This document shows positions 59,132-64,000 of a stretch of 64,000 bases of DNA, one piece after another (the stretch's first letter is position 1; each line of letters begins with the position of its first letter). Source of the stretch: GAS188 sp035949255 (GTDB lineage Bacteria > Pseudomonadota > Alphaproteobacteria > Rhizobiales > Beijerinckiaceae); the NCBI GenBank assembly GCA_035949255.1, contig DASZIL010000033.1, positions 16,832 to 80,831 of the forward strand. Reading direction: 5' to 3'. The notes beneath the pieces are model-generated. The model saw nothing but the letters and a program-made list of their open reading frames with translations. It did no database searches and had not been told where the DNA came from. Position numbers and translations under genes: made by a program.

Positions 59132-59243
59132 GCGTGTCCAAGTGGCGAGAGGCAGTGGGATGCATGTCCACCCCTCATCCGCCTCGCAAGAGCGAGGCAC
59201 CTTCTCCCGCAAAAAGCAGGAGAAGGAATACGCCCTTGCTGGC

Positions 59244-59570
59244 CTATTTCACCGAGGAGAACGAGGTCGGCTGGAGGATGAGGTTGCCGAGCGAGTTGAG
59301 GATCGGCCCGTCCTTCTCGGTCTCGGCGCGCTTGGCGATCCATTCGGGATCGTTCTGGAAGGCCGTCCACTTCTTCTCGCGCTCGGCAAGCGATTCCCAT
59401 TCGAGGAGATAGTAGAGGTCGTTGTTGGAATCACCGACCGCGACGGTCCAGAAGCCGGCTTGGCGAATGCCGTGCCTTTCCCAGATCTTGAGCGTGATGG
59501 TCTCGAACCGTTTGAGCAGCGCCGGCAAGCGGCCGGGCGCGCAATGATAGATTCGCAGTTCGTGGATCAT
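59244..59570 (-). CDS. NIPSNAP family protein
   Basis: 108 residues from ATG 59570 with GGAG seven bases upstream. Single NIPSNAP/EthD-like ferredoxin fold: MIHELRIYHCAPGRLPALLK, FETITLKIWERHGIRQAGFW, LYYLLEWESLAEREKKWTAF then QNDPEWIAK. Such small proteins bind hydrophobic ligands or protect from reactive intermediates and often accompany catabolic enzymes. Sits between a Gfo/Idh oxidoreductase and an alpha/beta hydrolase on the same strand, so the three probably form an operon. Confidence 0.87.
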   Translation of the reverse strand: MIHELRIYHCAPGRLPALLKRFETITLKIWERHGIRQAGFWTVAVGDSNNDLYYLLEWESLAEREKKWTAFQNDPEWIAKRAETEKDGPILNSLGNLILQPTSFSSVK

Positions 59571-59659
59571 CTTTTGGCTCCGTGTCTTTGCCGCGGCATG
59601 CGGCAGGCTCCGTCCCATACGAAATGAGAGGCCAAACGTCACCTCTCATCGATCAAGTT

Positions 59660-60667
59660 CTAATCGCGCGCTTCCGCCATCGTCTGCGCCGTGAGCGCTA
59701 ACTCCATCGCCTTGAAGCAGCGCGCCTGCGGCATCGCGGTCTCGGTGCGGTCGCGGATGTCGGCGAGAAGCTGACGCCCATAGGGAAGCCCGACGCCGGT
59801 GCAATCGATTCGCTGGACGCCCTTGCGATCGATGAGGAAGAGGTGATCGCCTCCCGGCCTTCCTCCGATATCCACATATTTGCGCAATTCGAGCGTGCCT
59901 TGCGTGCCGAGGATCACGAGGCGCCCGTCGCCCCAGACGGGAAGGCCATCGGGCGTGAACCAGTCGACCCGCGCGTAGCCTGTGACCTCGCCTGCCCGCA
60001 TGAGCATCTCGCCGAAATCCTGAAGCTCGGGCTGATCTGGATTTGCGCGATTGGCAACCGCCGCGGCCACAACCTCCCCATCGAGCGCATCGGCGAAGAA
60101 GAGGAATTGCTCGCATTGATGAGAGGCGATGTCGGTGAGGATGCCGCCCGTTTTCCGGCGCTCGTAGAACCAGCGCGGCCTCGGCAAATTCTTGAGCTTG
60201 TGCGGGCCAAGCCCGTTGGTGTTGACGACCTTGCCGATCGCCCCCGCCGCCACGAGCCCGCCCGCCTTGACGGTCGAGCGCGTCTCGAAATGCTCCGAAT
60301 AGCACACGGAATAAATGCGCTTCGTCTCGCCCTGCACCCGCCGCACCTCGGAGAGCTGATCGAGTGAGGTCATGCCGGGCTTGTCGGTCATGTAGTCCTT
60401 GCCGTGCCGCATGGCCTCGATGCCGAGCGGGGCGCGATCGCAGGGGATCGCGGCGCTCACGATCATCGCGATGCCCGGATCCTCGAGAAGGCGGCGCCGG
60501 TCGTCGACGCGCGGGGCTTGCGGATAACGCTCGCCGAATCCCTTGGCGAGATCATCCTCCGGCGCGTGAAAGCCAACGAGCTTCCCGCCTGCGCCAAGAA
60601 GGCAATCGACCTGCCCATAAATATGCGCATGGTTGACACCGATCACCGCGAAGCGAATTTCAGCCAT
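59660..60667 (-). CDS. Gfo/Idh/MocA family oxidoreductase
   Basis: 335 residues from ATG 60667 with GAGG seven bases upstream. N-terminal Rossmann domain: MAEIRFAVIGVNHAHIYGQV, PGIAMIVSAAIPCDRAPLGI, then DYMTDKPGMTSLDQL in place of the EKP motif (DKP here). The C-terminal alpha/beta domain carries RPRWFYERRKTGGILTDIAS with the catalytic His region (DIASHQCEQF). It should oxidise or reduce a sugar, inositol or related alcohol with NAD(P). Divergent from the second Dpp operon at 60795. Confidence 0.88.
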   Translation of the reverse strand: MAEIRFAVIGVNHAHIYGQVDCLLGAGGKLVGFHAPEDDLAKGFGERYPQAPRVDDRRRLLEDPGIAMIVSAAIPCDRAPLGIEAMRHGKDYMTDKPGMTSLDQLSEVRRVQGETKRIYSVCYSEHFETRSTVKAGGLVAAGAIGKVVNTNGLGPHKLKNLPRPRWFYERRKTGGILTDIASHQCEQFLFFADALDGEVVAAAVANRANPDQPELQDFGEMLMRAGEVTGYARVDWFTPDGLPVWGDGRLVILGTQGTLELRKYVDIGGRPGGDHLFLIDRKGVQRIDCTGVGLPYGRQLLADIRDRTETAMPQARCFKAMELALTAQTMAEARD

Positions 60668-60794
60668 GGACGGACCTCGCCAAGGAGCCTTGCAACAAGC
60701 TGGATTGCCGAGGCGAAAGCTGTCAAGAATGCGGGCGCGAGACAAGCATGGCGAATCCCTCTTCACGGGGCGCTGATCCCATGATGAGACCCTG

Positions 60795-61880
60795 ATGCCG
60801 ATTGAACCTCGACGCACGGCCGGTCCCTTTGCCCGGATGCGCATGAGCCCGCGCTGGCGGAGCGATCGAGCCGAGCTTTGGCGCTATATCGGCTGGCGCC
60901 TCGTCCAGCTCGCCATCGTGCTCATCGGGGTCAGCGCCGTCGTGTTTTTCACCATGCATGTGCTGCCGGGTGATGTGGCGATGCTCTTGCTCGGCGATCG
61001 CGGCACGGCCCAGCAATTGGCGAAGCTTCGTCTTCAGCTCGGGCTCGACCAACCGATCGTCGTCCAATATCTGCGCTTCGTCGTTGCCGCGGCGCATGGC
61101 GATTTCGGCACCTCCTTGACGAGCAATCGCGCCGCCTTCACGGATGTGAGCACCGCTTTTCCGGTGACCTTGCAGCTCACCCTCGCGGCCCTTACGCTCG
61201 CAACCTTCATCGGCGTTCCGGCCGGCGTATTCGCTTCGCTCAGGCCCGGCGGCGCTTTCGACAATCTGGCGATGACCTTCACGCTCTTCGGCGTCTCGAT
61301 GCCGATCTTCTGGCTCGGGCTGATGCTCCTTCTTCTCTTCGGCGCGACGCTCGATTGGCTGCCGATCGGTGGGCTTTCGGAGGTCGGCATGGAACCGCCC
61401 CGCATCACCGGGATGAGCCTCATCGATGCGGCGCTTGCCGGCAGCCCGTCGATGTTCTGGGATGCGCTTCGCCACCTCATCTTGCCAGCTTGCACGCTCG
61501 CGACCGTGCCGCTCGCCTTCATCGCGCGGATCACGCGGGCCGAGATGATGGCAACGGCGACGCAAGACCATGTGCGCACCGCCAGAGCCAAGGGGCTTCC
61601 GCGCGCGCGGGTGATCTTGCGCCATGTGCTGCGCAACGCGCTGATCCCGATCGTCACCGTCATCGGGCTCCAGCTCGGGCTTTTGCTTTCCGGCGCCGTG
61701 TTGACCGAGACGATCTTCTCGCTTCCCGGCCTCGGGCGCCTCATGGTCGATTCCATCCTCTCGCGCGATTACCCCGTGGTGCAGGCGGGCGCGCTCTTCA
61801 TCGCTTTCGTCTTCGTGCTGGTGAATCTCCTCGTCGATCTCTCCTACACGCTGCTCGATCCGCGGATACGCCGCGCGTGA
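60795..61880 (+). CDS. ABC transporter permease DppB/OppB type (second operon)
   Basis: 361 residues from ATG 60795 (a later start near 60840 is possible, as the first 30 residues are basic and poorly conserved). Six helices; the MHVLPGDVAMLLLGDRG motif replaces the usual PGDP; EAA loop TARAKGLPRARVILRHVLRN. No binding-protein gene precedes it, unlike the first operon. The stop overlaps the next GTG (GTGA). Confidence 0.92.
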   Translation: MPIEPRRTAGPFARMRMSPRWRSDRAELWRYIGWRLVQLAIVLIGVSAVVFFTMHVLPGDVAMLLLGDRGTAQQLAKLRLQLGLDQPIVVQYLRFVVAAAHGDFGTSLTSNRAAFTDVSTAFPVTLQLTLAALTLATFIGVPAGVFASLRPGGAFDNLAMTFTLFGVSMPIFWLGLMLLLLFGATLDWLPIGGLSEVGMEPPRITGMSLIDAALAGSPSMFWDALRHLILPACTLATVPLAFIARITRAEMMATATQDHVRTARAKGLPRARVILRHVLRNALIPIVTVIGLQLGLLLSGAVLTETIFSLPGLGRLMVDSILSRDYPVVQAGALFIAFVFVLVNLLVDLSYTLLDPRIRRA

Positions 61881-62755
61881 CGCTCGCCGCTCCCCATCCG
61901 TCGCTCGGCGCCGCAAGTGAGCGCTGGTACGCCCCCGTGGCGCGCGTCCTACGCCGGCACGAGGCGAAGCTCGGCCTCGCGATCGTGCTCGGCTTCCTCG
62001 TTTTGACGGTCGCATGCCCCCTCCTCTCCCCTTACGATCCTTACGACCAGGAGCTCGCGAGCGCGCTCGCGCCGCCTTCGGCGCAACATTTCTTCGGTGC
62101 CGATCAATATGGGCGCGACGTGTTCAGCCGCGTGCTCTACGGCTCGCGCACGGCGCTGCTCGCGATCGTCGTCGCCGACGGCCTCGCGCTCCTTCTCGGC
62201 AGCGCGCTCGGCCTCGTCGGCGGCTTCCTCGGCGGGGCGGTCGACGCCCTCGTGATGCGCATGGTCGACGTGCTCTTGGCCTTCCCCTATCTGCTCCTCG
62301 CGCTCATCATCGTCGCCGCCCTTGGCCCGAGCCTCACCAACTCGATGATCGCCATCGGCATCGTCTACACCCCGCAATACGCCCGCCTCATCCGCGGCCA
62401 GGTGCTCGCGGTGCGTGCGCTCGATTATGTGCGGGCGGCCCGCGCCATCGGCACGCCGCGCTGGCGCATCATGTTGCGCCACGTGCTGCCGAACAGCTTC
62501 GGCCCGGTGATCGTGATGGCGACGCTGCAGGCGGGCTCGGTGGTGGTCGAGACGGCGGGCCTCTCCTTCCTCGGGCTCGGCGCGCAGCCGCCCTCGCCCG
62601 ATTGGGGAGCGCTCCTTGCCGACGGCCATAACTACTTCCTCACCGCCTGGTGGATCGCGACCTTTCCGGGGCTTGCCATCTTTTGCGTCGTGCTCGGTTT
62701 CAACCTCATCGGCGATGCGCTGCGCGACCAGTTCGATCCGAGGCGCCGCACATGA
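61877..62755 (+). CDS. ABC transporter permease DppC/OppC type (second operon)
   Basis: 292 residues from the GTG at 61877 that overlaps the preceding stop. DppC pieces: ALAPPSAQHFFGADQYGRDV, FPYLLLALIIVAALGPSL, ARAIGTPRWRIMLRHVLPNS and SFLGLGAQPPSPDWGALLAD. Its codon usage matches the rest of the window. It pairs with the preceding permease; the stop overlaps the ATPase ATG by four bases. Confidence 0.93.
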   Translation: MTLAAPHPSLGAASERWYAPVARVLRRHEAKLGLAIVLGFLVLTVACPLLSPYDPYDQELASALAPPSAQHFFGADQYGRDVFSRVLYGSRTALLAIVVADGLALLLGSALGLVGGFLGGAVDALVMRMVDVLLAFPYLLLALIIVAALGPSLTNSMIAIGIVYTPQYARLIRGQVLAVRALDYVRAARAIGTPRWRIMLRHVLPNSFGPVIVMATLQAGSVVVETAGLSFLGLGAQPPSPDWGALLADGHNYFLTAWWIATFPGLAIFCVVLGFNLIGDALRDQFDPRRRT

Positions 62756-63753
62756 GCGGCGCCTTGCTCGAGGTCGAGAACCTCAAGGTGACGTTCCCGA
62801 CGGAAGAAGGGCCGGTCACCGCGGTCGATGATCTTTCCTTCACCATCGGCCGCGGCGAGACCTTGGTCATCGTCGGCGAATCCGGCTCCGGCAAATCCGT
62901 CACCAGCCTCGCCGTGATGGGCTTGATCGCAGCGCCGGGCCGCGTCGCCGCCAAGGCCATTCGCCTCACCGCGAAGGGCGGCGGCGCGCGTGATTTGTCG
63001 CGGCTCCCGGAAGGCGAGATGCGACGCGTCAGAGGCGCCGAGATCGCCATGATCTTCCAGGAGCCGATGACCAGCCTCAATCCGGTCTTCACCGTCGGCG
63101 ATCAGATCACCGAGGCGATGCGTGCGCACGACCATACAGCTTCGTCTGGCGCGCTGCGCAGCCGCGCCATCGCCGCGCTGCAACGGGTGCGCATTCCCGC
63201 GCCAGAGCGCCGCTTCGACGAATATCCTCACCAGATGTCTGGCGGTATGCGGCAGCGCGTGATGATTGCCATGGCGCTGGCCTGTGAACCGGATTTGCTG
63301 ATTGCCGATGAACCGACGACCGCGTTGGATGTTACAGTGCAGGCGCAGATTCTGGACCTGTTGCGCGAATTGCAGCAGCAGACGGGAATGGCAATAATCC
63401 TGATCACCCATGATCTGGGCATCGTGGCTGAAATGGCGAATGAGGTCGCGGTGATGTACGCCGGCCGCGTGGTAGAGCGGGCGCCAGGTGCGGCTATCTT
63501 CGATGATCCGCAGCATCCCTATACGCTGGGCTTGCTGGGTAGCATTCCCAAGATCGAGGAGACGCGCGACCGTCTGCTGGCGATCGAGGGAACGGTGCCC
63601 GCGCCATTTGCCCTGCCACAAGGCTGCCGATTCCATCCTCGCTGCGTGTTCGCCGACGCGGCGTGCACGATGCAGAATCCCGAATTGAGGCTGCTGGCTG
63701 AGGACCACCTCGCGGCCTGTATCCGTGCGCCTGTCGAGGCACTGGTGTCGTGA
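62752..63753 (+). CDS. ABC transporter ATP-binding protein DppD/OppD type, mosaic codon usage
   Basis: 333 residues, complete: Walker A GESGSGKSV, Q-loop MIFQEPMTSLNPVFTVGDQ, signature MSGGMRQRVMIAMAL, Walker B LLIADEPTTALDVTVQAQ, switch His LITHDLGIVAE, cysteine cluster GCRFHPRCVFADAAC. Up to about 63077 leucine is written CTC or TTG, never CTG; from about 63150 onward it is almost always CTG or TTG with a single CTC. ATT, GAA, GAT and TCT become commoner too. The protein stays in frame and family-like throughout, so two homologous halves from different genomic backgrounds appear joined near 63.08-63.15 kb. Confidence 0.92.
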   Translation: MSGALLEVENLKVTFPTEEGPVTAVDDLSFTIGRGETLVIVGESGSGKSVTSLAVMGLIAAPGRVAAKAIRLTAKGGGARDLSRLPEGEMRRVRGAEIAMIFQEPMTSLNPVFTVGDQITEAMRAHDHTASSGALRSRAIAALQRVRIPAPERRFDEYPHQMSGGMRQRVMIAMALACEPDLLIADEPTTALDVTVQAQILDLLRELQQQTGMAIILITHDLGIVAEMANEVAVMYAGRVVERAPGAAIFDDPQHPYTLGLLGSIPKIEETRDRLLAIEGTVPAPFALPQGCRFHPRCVFADAACTMQNPELRLLAEDHLAACIRAPVEALVS

Positions 63754-64000
63754 CTCCGCTGTTGAAAGTCGAAGGCCTGACAAGGCATTTCAACGTCAGG
63801 CGTGGCTTGGTGCTGGCCAAGACGATCGGCGTGGTGCGCGCGGTGGATGGTATTTCGTTCTCGCTGGAGCGCGGCGAGACGCTGGCCTTGGTGGGAGAGT
63901 CCGGCTGCGGCAAGTCCACCACCGCGCGTTGCGTTCTGCGACTGATCGATCCAACGGCTGGCACGATCCATTTCGAGGGTACGGACATCACCGAGTTGCG
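63750..64000 (+). CDS. ABC transporter ATP-binding protein DppF/OppF type, 3'-truncated by the window
   Basis: Begins with a GTG overlapping the DppD stop (GTGA) and runs off the end. The 83 visible residues read VTPLLKVEGLTRHFNVRRGL, then LAKTIGVVRAVDGISFSLER and Walker A ALVGESGCGKST, then RLIDPTAGTIHFEGTDITEL. Codon usage is of the CTG-rich type seen in the second half of the preceding gene, so it belongs with the foreign-looking tail. Confidence 0.9.
   Translation, partial: MTPLLKVEGLTRHFNVRRGLVLAKTIGVVRAVDGISFSLERGETLALVGESGCGKSTTARCVLRLIDPTAGTIHFEGTDITEL

Noticed and set aside
1..64000. tRNA or rRNA genes
   Set aside because: I looked for T-loop and acceptor-stem patterns by eye and found none that could be folded; a covariance-model scan would settle this.

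Overview
The window is high-GC, gene-dense DNA that most resembles an alphaproteobacterium of the order Hyphomicrobiales (Rhizobiales), perhaps Bosea- or Beijerinckiaceae-like. The pointers are an Omp2b-type porin, an AapJQM-type amino-acid importer, an NDUFA12 homologue close to a DUF2155 gene, a twin-helix HIG1-domain protein near etfBA, a YibQ-like deacetylase next to rppH, and palindromic GAGCATGATC-type intergenic repeats. I saw no rRNA, tRNA, CRISPR array, intact insertion sequence or prophage. Species-level placement is inference.

Layout. 1-3.5 kb: the end of an RND efflux permease followed by its periplasmic adaptor. 3.6-4.3 kb: a TumA/TumE-type toxin-antitoxin pair whose toxin carries a one-base frameshift. 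4.4-10 kb: FMN reductase, two RidA-like proteins, an SDR, an SsuBC/TauBC-type ABC pair without a binding protein, a small secreted protein and a DUF1028 protein. 10-14 kb: ppk-ppx polyphosphate genes (minus strand). 14.2-15.7 kb: a type III polyketide synthase overlapping an isoprenylcysteine-type methyltransferase. 15.7-23.3 kb: mostly housekeeping: HNH protein, 3-hydroxyacyl-CoA dehydrogenase, EtfAB, cobalamin adenosyltransferase, PagL-like protein, HIG1 protein, YibQ-like deacetylase, RppH.

23.4-43.3 kb is an accessory catabolic stretch. It holds an 811-residue fusion of a CaiB/BaiF CoA-transferase with a glycerate 2-kinase, a ThDP enzyme, an MFS carrier, an FAD monooxygenase, a class II aldolase overlapping or abutting a dimethylformamidase-large-subunit-like gene, and, divergent from these, a complete Dpp/Opp-type importer ending in a gamma-glutamyltransferase homologue and a second binding protein. 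Together they suggest uptake and hydrolysis of small amide or peptide-like compounds. 43.6-45.3 kb carries NDUFA12, a MITE-like palindrome, a cupin and a DUF2155 protein.

45.3-52.2 kb is a patchy, lower-GC stretch with several poorly recognised genes: a HARE-type winged-helix protein, a 263-residue orphan, a membrane-anchored SGNH-like protein and a small membrane protein. It also holds a porin with a good terminator and a decayed trace of an IS256-like transposase. 52.3-58 kb: ogt, an amidase and aapJQM with no aapP in view. 58.3-60.7 kb: alpha/beta hydrolase, NIPSNAP protein and Gfo/Idh/MocA oxidoreductase. 60.8-64 kb: a second Dpp/Opp-type operon running off the end. Inside its first ATPase gene, near 63.1 kb, codon usage switches abruptly from CTC-type to CTG-type leucine codons with no break in the reading frame; this is either a recombination junction or an assembly chimera.
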